Shown: in pieces, positions 24,469-36,990 of the stretch
Layout of the letters: each line of letters opens with the position of its first letter
Position numbering within the stretch: position 1 is the stretch's first letter
Source: Gordionus sp. m RMFG-2023
Taxonomy: Eukaryota; Nematomorpha; Gordioida; Chordodea; Parachordodidae
Reading direction: 5' to 3'
DNA length: 64,000 bases
Assembly (NCBI RefSeq): GCF_954871325.1
Contig: NC_088778.1
Location: 8,031,743 to 8,095,742 of the forward strand
The notes under the pieces: model-generated
Told to the model about the DNA's origin: nothing
Databases searched by the model: none
Seen by the model: only the letters and a program-made list of their open reading frames with translations
Position numbers and translations under genes: made by a program

Positions 24469-24597
24469 CCCATAACTTAAATTCGTATTCATGGTTATAA
24501 CTGTCAAAGGTATCTTATCTTTCAGCATTTGAAGAATACTTACCTTTTGATTATCATTATTTTCTTTGTTAGTTTTTCTAATATATGTTCGAACCAT
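24469..24597 (-). pseudogene. pogo-like transposase, N-terminal segment
   Basis: From the ATG at 24597 the frame reads MVRTYIRKTNKENNDNQKVS and continues through ILQMLKDKIPLTVI. This corresponds to the basic start of pogo/Tigger transposases (usually M-x-R-x-Y-x-R-K). The helix-turn-helix that should follow is decayed. It is separated from the next recognisable segment by about 860 bases of AT-rich repeats. Confidence 0.6.
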
Positions 24598-25102
24598 TTT
24601 ACAAAATCAGAACCAATATTTTAATGAATGTATGTAAAAGGAAAAGACGCACCCCGCTAATACCTTCCCCAGGTCCACAGGATCATTTAAAAATTAAATT
24701 AATATTAAATTAACATAATGATCGTCAATATTTTTATATATGATAAAATGGAGATTTTTTTATCATTTAGAATTTATATTAAGTCTGAACAACTTTTATA
24801 AAAAAAGTTATTCGTGAAAATGTAAAATTTAAAAAAGTTACTTTGGGTATGTTGAAACTTAAATTTGCATTTAAAATTTTTCATGAGCAATTTTGTCCGA
24901 AACAATTTTGAACCTACTTAAGCACCTTATTATAATACATATTTGGCTTAAATTTCAAATCTTAAACTTTATAAATTTTTAAATTATTTGAGAAGGAAAT
25001 ACCTACCCCGGGAACACACTATCCCCGGTCTCCCCTACATTTATTGAAATTAGAATCACGATTTTGGTAAATCTTTAATTGAATGGTAATCATTAAGGGT
25101 AA

Positions 25103-25325
25103 AAGTGTTATTAAACGGCTGGTTTTGAGGTGATTTTTTAAAACGGCTAACTCACTATTTTGGCTAGAAAAATATTGCCTAAGCCTCGAGATTTCGATAA
25201 TATATGTCTAAACCTTTGTTCCTTCTATGAGAAAAATCTCCAGGCTTGTAAAATATTTTTCTGGATGAAATATTGAATTAGCCGTTTTTAAAAATAGGCT
25301 CAAAACGAGCGGTTTAACAACAATA
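25103..25325. repeat. Palindromic GTTGTTAAA family, copy B (near complete)
   Basis: AAGTGTTATTAAACGGCTGG starts the left arm and GAGCGGTTTAACAACAATA ends the right arm. Inverted pairs include ACGGCTAACTCACTATTTTG with GATGAAATATTGAATTAGCC, and GAAAAATATTGCCTAAGCC with GGCTTGTAAAATATTTTTC. Total length is 223 bases. It is noncoding. Confidence 0.8.
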
Positions 25326-25885
25326 GTAAAAATAGGTCATAATTTTATATTTCGCCATTAATATCTCGAAAAATATATGAACTAGGATATTAAAATTTGA
25401 ACACTGCTTTATTTAAGTGCACATTAGTTTGTATATAAAATTTCACCCAAATCCCAAGAAGTCCCATAAAAATATGGGGGTTTTTATCGTTTTGACATGG
25501 GGTCGATCATTCTATTTCAACTGTGCAAGAAAATAGAGATTTTCTGCCGATCCCCTTCAATTTCGATATAAATTTGTGGGCAAGCTATATATGTGCTAGT
25601 ATCTGAAGCAAAACTAGCTAATTATCAATTAAATTATCTGAGAGAATGGGGATTAATGGTTCAAAAATTGACTTTCTAACCTCTTACTGATGTTAAATAA
25701 TTAGTTTTAAATTAAAATCTAATTCGAATTAATATGATATTAGTCAATAATTTATAATTATGGGGAAAATATCAAAATTAACTTTTTATTTAAATATTGG
25801 TCATCATATGTCCATTTAAAAATTTAAACCGAATATTTAAATATATTATGAGCTTCAATTTATTAAATTTTTATTATTCTTTTAC

Positions 25886-26377
25886 TAGGTGTATACCGAT
25901 ACCACTTTTTAAAGGCCGACCCGATATTAAATTGATATCGGCCAATTACCAATCCGATATCATATCTGTTTTGTATTTTGTAAACATAATCGCTAATACA
26001 AAGCTAATCATCTCATATACTTTTTAATAGTATAACATCTATAATTTAACAAGATAAATAATTAATTAAAAATATTGCAATGATCAGTTATAGTTTATAT
26101 ATTCATGAATCTAAAAGTATATAAAATATTTTTTCGATATACACTTACTTATAATAAAATTTAATTTACAGAAATAGGTAATAAACAAATAATTATAAAA
26201 TTTGAAATAAATATTTAAATTAATAATCAAAATGGATTTTGATCTAATTTATAAAAATAAATGGTTTTTTGCTATTTTAAAAATTTTATAACATCTTATT
26301 TTAATAATATATATCTTTTAAAAAAAATAAGACGCCATTTATCGGCTCGATCCGATAAAAAATATAGGTACATCCTA
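25886..26377 (+). mobile_element. MITE-like repeat, TAGGTGTATACCGATA end (copy 2, both ends)
   Basis: The left end TAGGTGTATACCGATACC and right end AAAATATAGGTACATCCTA form an imperfect inverted pair, with the sub-terminal inverted words CGACCCGATATTAAAT and GGCTCGATCCGATAAA. The interior shares word order with 1836-2450 (ATCAGTTATAGTTTATAT, AAAAGTATATAAAATATTTT). It is noncoding. Flanks share only a short TCTTTT word, so the target duplication is uncertain. Confidence 0.65.
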
Positions 26378-27690
26378 ATCTTTTTTTATTTTTCTAACAA
26401 TTTCTTCAATAATTAGCATGACTGGATAATTATTTAAAAATTAAATTCTCGCGGTTTCCTCTTTTACCATTTTCAAGCCCATTCCAAAATTTACTACGTA
26501 ACCTTTATATTCCTAAACCTAATACTGTACACTCATTGGATGGTTATTCGATTTATTGTTGCTCAACGTAAGTTTTAAACCTTATTTTTAATATATTATC
26601 CTAACATTATGTTATTATATTTATTTAAGCCGAGTTATATTATTTACTTCTCAATATTATTTCAAATAAAATTAATATAGCCAATATTATCCTTCCATAA
26701 TCAAGTTTTATTTTAATCGGGCATGGGCTTTTTACCTCTCTTTTATTTTCCCATGGGCGTTTAAGTAAGGGGCTTTGCCTCTTGCGTGCACAGGTAACTG
26801 CGGCCTGCCCAAAACGTGGATGGTCCTCTTATTTATTTAATTATTTCCCATTCTTTTATCTCAGTTAGATGGGCTCTTATAGAACCAAGCGTTGCTCTGT
26901 TATATATATATCTTTGATATATATGACATTTTAGGGCTAGTGCACTTAATATCACGTATCACGTAAATTCTCGCGAATAATGTAGATGGCTGGCACTATA
27001 TTTGTTTTAATACAATAAAAGACCTTTTCTAACGTTAAAAACATTTAAAGAATTATAATTGATTTATGAGTAATATCTTGCGAGTATTGGAAAAGCGATT
27101 TTTTTATAAAATTTATTAATTTTTTTTCAACATGCATATTTATTGCTCGTTAATCAATTTTAATGCCTTGAAATGAATTTAAACGATAAAAGATTATTAC
27201 ACTAAAATGTTCATATATAGGGCCATCCATTATTATATTATTCGCGATATTTTTTAAAATAATTATCCAGCCATGCTAATTATTGAAGAAATTATTAAAA
27301 AAATTTAAATAAATATAAAAAAAGTTTGAATATATAAGATGACCAATATTTAAATATTTAAGTTTGGTCATTAAGTTATAGGATTGAATATTGGAACTAA
27401 TTTCGTTTATAATTTAAAACTTATTATTTAACTGGTAAAAGGTTAAAAAGCCAATTTTGTACCTTTAATTCCTAATATCTCTGTTGTATTATTTCTAATG
27501 AGCCAAAATTTTGTTTTCAGGTATTGCTAAAACATATACATCTATACTTTTATCATAATGTAATATGGTCAGCTGAAAGGCACTTGACTTGACATGAAAT
27601 GATCCCTGGAAACTATTATGGATTGGTCTGGTTAAGAATTTAATGGACCAGACCAAATTTTAAAAAATAATTTCCATAGGTCAATTTAGG
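26378..27690. other. Intergenic DNA, nothing assigned
   Basis: The stretch 26440-26580 is less AT-rich and ends in a good-looking donor (CAAC then GTAAGT near 26570), but no coding frame or partner acceptor could be supported. A GC-richer patch at 26750-26830 also has no recognisable content. Confidence 0.3.
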
Positions 27691-27920
27691 CTAGTGTGCA
27701 TTCTAGTTGGGTAATGGCTAAATGTCAGCTAATTCAGCTCAATATACAGGTGTGTTCCAGAGAAAATCCATTAACATTAAGACATTTTAATTTATATTAA
27801 CTTCTTTAAAATTTGAGCTGCTATATTTTTAGGAAAGCCTAATAGTTTTTGGCTGGTTTAGCCAAATTTTTAGCCAGCTAAAAAGAAAATATAATAATTA
27901 CCCAACTATAGTCTGCTCTG
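27691..27920. mobile_element. 230-bp inverted-repeat MITE (CTAGTTGGGTAAT arms)
   Basis: CTAGTGTGCATTCTAGTTGG then GTAATGGCTAAATGTCAGCT faces TTAGCCAGCTAAAAAG and AATTACCCAACTATAGTCTG at the right end (closing CTCTG). The two arms are imperfect inverted repeats of about 25 bases plus inner pairs. No matching flanking duplication was found. It is noncoding. Confidence 0.6.
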
Positions 27921-30900
27921 GCATCTATTATAAATAAAATATTAATTATTTAGGTGAGATTTCAGGATTTATAATATTTAAAATTTATTTTTAGACATCT
28001 TGTATAAATGTTAAAGTTGTATGATATTCTTTCATTTAACATATCAATGTTTTTTAATAATAATAGTAAGGGCAGTATATTATTAAAAATTTAAACAAAG
28101 TATATATAAAATATTAATTTAAATATGAAATAAATTATGTGTGCAAGTAGATGTTTTTTTTATAATATTACTATATCAATATTTGTAATAGAAATCTGAA
28201 TCTTATTTAAGTTAAAGATGAAATTAAAATCTGGTTGCTCTGAAATCATTGTTATTAAAAAAAATTAGATTCATATGTCTTTAACCTTTTTAAAGTTTAA
28301 TCGTTAATTCATTTTATCATTATATAGATTTAAGTAAATAATGTATGAGGAACCTTTTATTCTTGTTTACAAAATAAATTAGAAAGATATTATTGCAAAG
28401 CAAAATCCATTTACAAAATCAAATTTAGAACTAGACATCTATTGAGAAATCACAATAAATGTCTAAATTGTAGAAATGAATAAATAATAAAGTTATAGAA
28501 AAGAATAAATATTCAAATTGTAAAAAAGAGAAATCAAATTATCAGAAAGACCCATTTTAAATTTAAAGAGTGTACATAAATCCACATATAGTAAGTACCA
28601 TAGTTGTACTTTGTTGTATACTGTTTCTCTTTGTATGTAGCAATGTGATGGTGTCATGTCATGACATATAGTGATTTGACCCTTTATCAATTAAGTACTC
28701 TGGATTTTATAAAATTATAAATTTGCATTTTATCTGGGTTTAAATATAAACAGTGAAAGTATATCCTGAAATACCAATGAAACAGACATCCTTATTATTT
28801 TAAGAAAGATAAAAAAAAAAGCCTCTAGGTTCTGTGTAAATTTAGTTGTATTATATAGATTTTAATAATTAGTGAACCTGTTCAAATTTTCAAACCCAAT
28901 GTTTTTTACTTTGAACCAAACCCAGTTCAAAATTTTAACAGAGTCAGAGCCTTGGCTAGTTTAATATTAATGTAATGATCAATAAAGATAATTTTGAATT
29001 GATGAGTGAGCATGTAATTTAATATACACCTTTACTACCTTATATTTTTAATGTATACATTTTCTTAAAAAGAAATTTAATGTGGCTCAAATATGTATAT
29101 ATAGTAAGGTTATGGAATCTATGTTCAAAATTTAATTATGGTCTTATAAATAAATAATTATTAGATTTCAAAAAACAATAAAACTAATTATGAATGTATT
29201 ATATTATTAAAATGTTTCCAAAATATATACCAACTTATAATTTTTTATTAGCATAATTACTTATATGGAATTTTATAACATAAATAACAGAGAATATATC
29301 CTCATCTCACATCCGTCAATGCGAAAAAGTTTATTTTTTTTATATTTTGTCATTGAAGATAGGAGTTTAACCAAAAATGGCTTCTAAATAAAAAAATAAA
29401 CCCAGTGATATAAATGTGGCTAAAAGAAGTGACTAAACGGGATTATATGAGGAATATAATCATTTAAAAAAATATGTCGGACACACTAGAGAAATGTGGA
29501 TGTCCATTAAGTTAAATAGATAGATTATCTATTATGTGACATTCGTATCCATGGTGTCTAAATACTTTTTCCCAGGATAAAAATTTATTGTAAAGCTGCA
29601 TCTTTATTGCTAGTCTATCGCCATAAAATTACATTTTAAAGGTTGGAGTATGTATTTTTTTAAGGTTTACGCGTGGATCAGGGTAAAGTGTGAATTGTTT
29701 GATTAAGCTGATTAAAATAAGTAGTTCTAGGCTAGTGAAAATCCATTAGACCAAGGCATTAAGTTAATACCATTAGGGGCATCACTAGCCTTTACAATCT
29801 CAGGTGGCTCAAAAAATATTTTTTAAATAATTTTCAAAATGACCCATTTTTTAGCTTATATTTTCAAGATGATTTTTTTTAGCTAATATTTCCAAAATAA
29901 CATTTTTTGGGTCTAAAAGAAGATTTCAGAATTAATAGGAGGCCTCTCAAATTTTTCATGGGACTCGAGCTCCTGCCCTCTCCCCTTCTCCAATGACTCT
30001 ATTGAATACCAACTTATCTTTTTGTATCTTCATTGAAGGCCATATTGTTAATTATTTTCACAGACAGCGCAATTAGATTATGTTTCTTACAGTCTAGGCG
30101 AAATGTGATTTAGGCTTTTTTATTACTCCTTGTTAAATTTATTTATTATTATCATATAGAATAGATATTGGTAATAATAAAATATCTATTCCTATACTTC
30201 TTTTTTTTCTCGTAAAAATTGGTTCACACAGCAACTACGAATAATTTTTTTCAAGACAGCTTAAGTTTTAAAGCTTTGCCAACATATTAATAGTTCTTAT
30301 AAACCTTCAAATTTTATTTATATAAATATGGGACCTCCTTTGATTATAAAACTTTCATTTTTTTGGCCATCTAGTCTATTTCTTTCAAAATAATAAAATC
30401 ATTAATCCAAACAAATTTTTATAATAGAATTCTAAGCAAGCAGTTCTCTAATATATCAAACAATTCCATTTTTTAAAAATATATCAAATAATTATTAAGT
30501 TTTTTTAATATTTAAGGAAGTATTTCAAACAATTTTATAAAATATCCAACAATTATTCCAAGTAGTTTTATTTAAAAATAATATATTAGACAATTATTGC
30601 AAAGAATACTTTAAATATAAGATCTTAGCTATTTTATAGTGTAAAGTAAAGTAAAGCTATATTTGATGGAAAAATTTTTTAAACAAATTTGAAGTATAAT
30701 TCTGTAATAAGAATGATTAAGATTAATTCATATATATGGAATTTCTTAATATAATGTTAAGATCATTTCACATATACAATTTTAAATATATTGATCTAGA
30801 TTATTTTACTTATTCAATTTCTTAAATATATGTTGTAACGTTAATAAATGATAAGTTTGGCTTTATTATGTATAGTTTTATTTGTGAAATATTTTTTTCA

Positions 30901-31111
30901 TAAATATTTAGATTTAAATACATTATTACGAAAAGTGATTCTATTATCAATATTTTTTTTATAAAACTTTATATTGATATGTTTTTTAAAAACTCTTTCA
31001 AAGTTATGCTTAAGTAAATTATAAAATTTAACCGGGAACATCTAGATATTCTGTTCTTAAAAGAAACAAAGGAAAATATAAATAATATTATCAGTATAGG
31101 TATATTTGGGT
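27921..31111. other. AT-rich intergenic DNA with repeat scraps
   Basis: No host exon was seen. A scrap of the GAACC repeat family is visible at about 28870-28960 (TTGAACCAAACCCAG, GAGTCAGAGCCTTGG). A stretch at 29780-30000 has repeated TTTTTTAGCTAATATTT words and C-rich GCTCCTGCCCTCTCC, possibly another short element. Neither has defined ends. Confidence 0.35.
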
Positions 31112-33770
31112 CAGTAGCGTACGCAGGAATTTGGTGTGTGGGGGAGGAGGGGGGATAATTAAAATTTTTTAAAATAAAATTATTGTTATTTAAAAATATC
31201 AAGCATAAATTAATTAGGACTAATAACTAATTCTAATATACAAATTTAAATTAATATGAATTATAAAAAATTAAATATATAAACCGATATATAAAAATAA
31301 ATTTGATTTAAAAAATATGAAACGAATATAACCGGCGGCATATAAATACTTTAATTAAATCTGAATTATAAAATATTAAGTGGATATAACCAGGATATGA
31401 TGACTATAAAATAAATAATCCATAATAGAAATTTAAATTTTTTTGAGCTTTTAAAATTTATATATAAAGTATAAAAAATCTAAATGTTGGAAATATGAAT
31501 AATTATATTTTTTATGTAAAAGAAAAATATATAAGACATTAAAAAATGATAGCACAAAAAATATTATAGAAACATTATATTTTTATAATGTAAAATCCAA
31601 TCTTCGTTGTACGTTTTTAATCTTCTTAAAGAAGAAAATGTTCTCTCATTAGTTGCAGTACTAATGGGAAGAGTTGCTAATATATGTAATAATTTCAATA
31701 TATTGCGAAAATAATCTAAAAGATGTTTGAAATGCTGTAAAGCATCATAGCATTTTTTGGAACTATATCAACCATAGTTAATCTTTTAGATCATAGTTGG
31801 CATTCAGCTAATAAAGCATCATGAGATACATTAATGTCTTCATGATAAAAATCTTCCAAATATTTTATTTTTTTTCTATCATTATCTGAAAAAGGTTCAA
31901 AGGGCTTTTGCGGAAGTAATATCTGCAGATTGATAAGTGTTTCTTGATAAATTAAAAACCTTTCATTTACTTGGGTTATAAATGTATCCAAAAGAGGTAT
32001 AAAGACATATAATATTCTTCTATTGACCCTATATTAATATTTAGACGATAAGTTTGCCTTACTGTAAGTCGAGGGAGACAAATATTGAACTCGTATAGCT
32101 CTGCTTTTGATTCAACATTAACATATAAAATATGAAATTCCTCATCAGCATTAGCTCTAATTTCTTTGAGTTCTAATAAAATTGTCTCTGCTATTCTCAT
32201 CATCTCAATCAAATCAATATCAGGTTTTTGAAAAGTATTACATAAAATAGTTGTATAATTAAATAATTTATTAATACATTCTAATGCGAAAAAAATATTT
32301 GGTATAAGTATTGAATCCAGTAACTTGCTTGCTTCTTAAGAAATATCTTTTTCAGACATTGTGATATTTCTATAAGAGCATTAATAATCGGCTCTTCTAA
32401 CTCGATAAAAGCTGTTACTGCTTGATGTCGAAGACTCCATCTTGTTGGAGCTTTTTCAATTTTTTTCTCCTTGTTAGGCAAGGAGTTTCAGATATAATTC
32501 TGTTCAAAATATTTTGACGCTTGGGGTATCTAAACATCTCATAGATGCTAGATATTTTACCTGATATAAATATAAAAAATTTAATATAATAATTAAAAAC
32601 CTAAGCAATTTGATATCAATGGTAAAGAACATGAATCCGATATTGTAAGTTGAGTGAATGGGCAGTACAGTGGACATATATAGCTGTTGGGCATTTTTTT
32701 TTAATAAATGCCTGAAGCCCATTGAATTGTCCACTCATTGCACGTGCTCCATCATACCCTTGCCCACGTATCATATTTATATTTAGCTATATTTTTTAAA
32801 ATAATTATATTATAAGATTAATTATTACTTTTAATTTTTTAAGATTCACAAATATTACATCAGCTAAAGCAGACCCAGTCATGCTTGAAACAGGAATAAA
32901 TTGGAGAAACATTTCCTTGATAATGTTTTTATGAGTATCTACATATCGCGCACACAACGACATCTGCTCAATACCAGCAATGTCCGTGGTCTCATCTGCC
33001 AAAATTGAGATGCATGGGGCAGAATTGATTTCAACAATCAATTTTTCTAAAATGATATTGTTGCAAATATCAATTATCTCATTTTATATCCTAGGGCTGA
33101 GATAAGTAGCATTTTTATTGGTACTAATGAGGCTCTCCATTAATACAGGATCTCCTAATGCTTTAAATTTTAAAAGTCCACGGAAATTACCTTCGTTATC
33201 ATTATTATTAAAATTTAAGCTTCCTGAATCCTTGTGGCCACGAAGTGCTAGGCCTTGCAATCCACAATATAAAATAGCCTCAATAGTTAGTTTTATCTTG
33301 CCTCTATTTTCTTTTGCAATTTTAACCCTATTTTTATCAATTATTGATGAAATGGGAATCATATCCCCCTTTTGAATTGATTCTTTTGAGGAAATCATCA
33401 GTTCACAGCTTTTGTTTATTAAATTATCATACTATACTTTTTTGCTTTTTGGCATGATTTTCACCTTCAGCGTTTTTAAAAAAAAGTCTAATATCCATGA
33501 CTAGAAATTTGAAAATTATAATACCGGGAAATTTAAAAATAATAGATAAATATTACGCCACAAGGAAAACTTGAAAATGAAATTAATTGACAAAGTAAAT
33601 TAGTAAATGAAAAAGGTAATAATATAAAAATTTAAAAAGAAATAGATATGAATAATTATAATAAAATATAAAAAATAATATTTTTGAAAAATATGTCCGG
33701 CATCTGCATTTTGGCTTGGGGGAGGGGGGGATTTGTCCCCCTGCCTCCCCCCCCGCTGCGTACGCCAATG
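31112..33770 (-). mobile_element. hAT transposon (ZMYM1/DUF4371-type), 2.66 kb, perfect 8-bp target duplication
   Basis: The ends are CAGTAGCGTACGCAGGAATT and, inverted, CATTGGCGTACGCAGCGG, each followed by a G-run and then words such as GGGGGGA. The flanking octamers are identical (ATTTGGGT at 31104-31111 and 33771-33778). The interior encodes a decayed transposase on the minus strand. A shorter relative is inserted at 60944-62499 and an end fragment lies at 36703-36990. Confidence 0.95.
31585..33398 (-). pseudogene. hAT transposase with DUF4371 domain, broken
   Basis: In order on the minus strand: GKIKLTIEAILYCGLQGLAL and RGHKDSG (33398-33084), then CISILADETTDIAGIEQMSL and CARYVD (33041-32805), KKIEKAPTRWSLRHQAVTAF (32481-32281), a central stretch to 31791, and finally LPISTATNERTFSSLRRLKT at about 31610-31700. 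This is the architecture of ZMYM1-like or '52 kDa repressor'-like hAT transposases: DUF4371 catalytic region, helical insertion and C-terminal dimerisation domain. Several frame breaks interrupt it, and the usual N-terminal zinc finger was not recognised. It is a dead copy whose acidic LADETTD motif is still legible. Confidence 0.9.
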
Positions 33771-35192
33771 ATTTGGGTGAAAAAATCTTCAAATCATTTG
33801 AAGATTTTTTTTAAACCCTGATATCAATAAATCCATTTTTGGGGTTTTTCTCTAATAATTTATTTTCTAATATGAATTCCAATCATTGTTGTAAGTTTCA
33901 CGCGAGAAATATTTATATAAAGAACTGTGTTACATTAGAATTAGTGATGCAAGGATAGAGTGAGTACCCGGTAATTTGCCCAGGATGATGATTTTTTTTT
34001 TTGGGATTCCCCATTTAGTTTTTATAAGTATATTATAATTTCTTTCTATTTTTCAATAATTTTATTGAGCATATTTTTGTAAGATTCTGTTAAATATTAT
34101 CTTGAAGAGTTTTAAAGATTTAATTTCTGACAAAATAAATTTATTAAAAGATGTAAAATAACCATGCAATTAGTTTTGTAAAAATTTTAGGTTAAGGTTG
34201 CCAGGAGTTAACAAAAATAATTATAACTTTAAGGATTACATCACATCTATAAAGATTGAACTATTTTAGGGTGGAATGATATTAAGATGGAACTGTTTGA
34301 AACTATCATTGAGATTAACAATAAAAATTGAGAAGGTATGAGACAAACTCATAGTAATAAGACTAAATAATCCTAGTTAAAAGTAAAACATGATGTAGTT
34401 CTCGAAAAACTGCTAAATCTACAAAATACTTTGAATAGAAATAGAAGGAGAATAGAAGAGAAATAGATCTAATAGTGGTAGCTAAGATGGAAGTCAACAA
34501 GTAAAGGGAGGAATTTGAAAGAAAAAAGAAATTTTTGAATTAGAGTTTCGCAACAAAATAGATTATATATTAAATAAGTATACATAAGATATGATATTAA
34601 AAGATAGGTGTTATTTTTGTCCAATCAATTTAATAATGCTAAAAAAATTTAAAAGAAGCATTAGCGTTTAAGTTGGGTTTAAATGCATAGAATATTTAAT
34701 AGGGCGTGAATTCCTGTTGTAACAAATTATCATAATCCATAAGTATACTTGTTTACAATTGATATAACGACTTAATGTTATTACCAAGACTTCAGATATG
34801 GTAAGAATGGTATAAAGTTTTGTCTCTTAAATCTGATTTAGAGCGGGTAAACATTAATTAGAAACAAGGAAATTGCCTCCAAGATTGATCAGTTAGATCA
34901 ATTTGTCAAGGAAGAATATATGAACCATATTGTAATACGAGTGAGAGTTTATAAGAGTGCAAAGTCTATTTATTACAAGAGAATTTATGAATAATAGTAC
35001 TTAGAGAATGAAGAAATAATTCGAATTAAATCCTGTTTGAGGAGAAATGAGGAATTAAAAAAGCTAATAATGGGCATAAATAAATATTAAAAAAATAAAA
35101 TAAGCATATTAGAAGATTGTTTATTTGCGAGTATTTCAATTAGTGATTACCAATTAATTGATAAAATGGGTTTTAACATCAGTGCTCACAAG
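33771..35192. other. Intergenic DNA with an unassigned purine-rich block
   Basis: 34200-35120 is purine-rich and less AT-biased than its flanks, with short open runs on the plus strand (for example EIASKIDQLDQFVKEEYMNH near 34880). This may be decayed transposon coding DNA. I could not place it in a family. Confidence 0.35.
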
Positions 35193-36382
35193 CAGAGTTG
35201 TTAAATTATCTAGATATAAAAAATGTGGTATCTGTATCTAGATAGATTTTGAATTTAAGTATCTCTATCTGTATCTAGATATTATTTTAGACATATCTGT
35301 ATCTGTTTTTAGATACGCTATTTTTTATTATAAATAAAATATTTGAATGCAAAATTTATTTTATATAATTTAAATATGTATATTAAAAAATATTATTAAA
35401 ACTTATATATAAAAATAATATTATGTGTGAGTTTATCAACAAACCAGACAAATTTTGATATTACAATGCAACTCAAGGAATCTGCCATTTTTATTTTCGA
35501 TGGAATTGATTAATTTTATTTTATTATACTAATTTTAAAAATTTATTTTAGATTAATATTAATAGTGATGTAGAGGAAGAGGAAGAAGTAATAATCAATG
35601 AAGCATCAACAAGTTCAGACATTTTTTTATGGCCAATTTATAGAGAATATTTTAAAACAATATCTCAAAATTAAGAAAACAGATCTCTGATAGTAAAATG
35701 TTTTCCATATCTATATCTACAAAAGAATACGAAAATTTCAGTTACAACTTTTGACATTGTAAAACATTTAAGGTTATAGATACTAAATAAATGTTTACAA
35801 CTGCAATTTAAATTTTAAGAGAAAAAATCATACACTGTTAATGAAAAAAACAATTAATACAAAGAATAGTTGATGAATTATCAAGGTCTTCAACTGATTG
35901 CAAACAATTAACCTATGAAAGAAACAAATAATTTAATATCCGATTTTTTTCAGTAGTTAATAATAATTTCAATTTTGATAACAATCCATTCAAGCACCCT
36001 GGTAGAAAAACTTTTTAGTTTAGTTAAAAATGTCTTTACAGATAAACGAGGATGCCTTAATGACCAAAATTTTGAAAATATTTTATTACTGAAATCTAAT
36101 TATTTATATCATTTAATCATATATTTTCATATATTATATTAAAATCTAAAAATCATTATTTACTTATATTTTGATAAATGTGATATCTAATCAATAAGTT
36201 TTTAGCTCATTTCATATATTTTCACAATAGAATCCTAATTTAGGTTTATGCAAAGCTTATATAAGAGCATTAAAAAATGTATTATCTAGATACATTTTAA
36301 AAATGGTATCTGTATCAAGATAACCATGAATCTGTATCTGGATCTAGATAAGTTTTTAGACGATGTATCTGTATCTCAATTT
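35193..36382 (+). mobile_element. hAT relative of the 4799-4946 MITE, transposase remnants
   Basis: The left end CAGAGTTGTTAAATTATC is followed by GTATCTGTATCTAGATAG words, as in the 148-bp MITE at 4799-4946. The right side repeats ATCTAGATACATTTTAAAAA and GACGATGTATCTGTATCTC but lacks the last dozen bases. The flanks CTCACAAG (35185-35192) and TTCACAAG (36383-36390) differ at one position. The interior contains a hAT C-terminal transposase segment on the plus strand. It is thus a larger, decayed source-type element of the same family. Confidence 0.8.
35993..36118 (+). pseudogene. hAT transposase C-terminal dimerisation segment
   Basis: The frame reads STLVEKLFSLVKNVFTDKRG then CLNDQNFENILLLKSNYL. 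This matches the conserved end of hAT transposases (pattern S-x-x-x-E-R-x-F-S, then R-x-R-L-x-x-x-x-x-E-x-L-L-x-x-K). Upstream, 35550-35640 has an acidic run (NSDVEEEEEVIINEASTSS) typical of the region near a transposase N-terminus. The catalytic middle is unrecognisable. Confidence 0.8.
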
Positions 36383-36702
36383 TTCACAAGGTTTCTTTAA
36401 TATAAAAAAAAAAAATTTGGCAAAATATTTTATTGGATTTAATTTCATAATATCATTTTAAATGATAGTAAATGAAAAATAATTTGAAAGTTGTTTTTTG
36501 CTAAACACCTTAGAAAATGATTTATTTTGACAGCAAAACAGGTAATATTTTTTATATTTTTACTGACCATTTTAAATTTAATTAATGTTTAATTGCTTTA
36601 AATTATTGATGTTAATATTTCATTCATGAGAAAAAGTATTTTGTCAAATGAGGGAGGGCGGGGGGGGGGCGAGATTTATTTCAAACTCACTTTTTATTCC
36701 AT

Positions 36703-36990
36703 TAAGGCGCGTACTCAGAGAGGGTGGGGCAGGAAGACAAATCTCCCCAAAGGCAAAAAATTCGGATGCCAGATAAAATATTTTTCAAAAATATCCATTT
36801 TATGACTATTAATTTATATTTTTATAAAAATCATTCCTACCTCTTATCCCGTTACTAATTTACATTTATTTATCACTTACACAGCAGAAATAAATACACT
36901 ACTAATTGATTCTATGAATTAATATCGATTTCATATTTTTCTTGGCGTCTTATTTTATCATTTTGAAATTTCCCAACCAAATCATTTGAA
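36703..36990 (+). mobile_element. hAT end fragment (same family as 31112-33770)
   Basis: TAAGGCGCGTACTCAGAG, the G/C-rich sub-terminal block with GACAAATCTCCCC, and GGATGCCAGATAAAATATTT correspond to the left end of the 60944 copy (GGGTACGCAG, GACAAATCCCCC, GATGCCGGATTAAATTTTT). Similarity continues through TTTACATTTATTTATCA and the CTTGGCGTCTTATTT region, then stops. There is no right end. Confidence 0.7.

Larger units (their letters stand above)
22510..25035 (-). mobile_element. pogo-like DNA transposon, non-autonomous, catalytic core deleted
   Basis: Perfect 13-base terminal inverted repeats (GGGGAGACCGGGG and CCCCGGTCTCCCC) are flanked by TA on both sides, as expected of Tc1/mariner/pogo insertion. 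Transposase segments run on the minus strand: an N-terminal start at 24597 (MVRTYIRKTNKEN), a CENP-B-type DNA-binding segment at 23415-23606, a C-terminal tail at 23219-23425 and a Cys cluster at 22850-22956. The DDE catalytic domain that should lie between the DNA-binding segment and the tail is absent. An internal tandem block with GGCAGCATCATTTTA words lies at about 23740-24110. Confidence 0.92.

Noticed and set aside
33118-33375. Plus-strand open frame of 85 codons
   Set aside because: It is a shadow of the hAT transposase segment on the minus strand.
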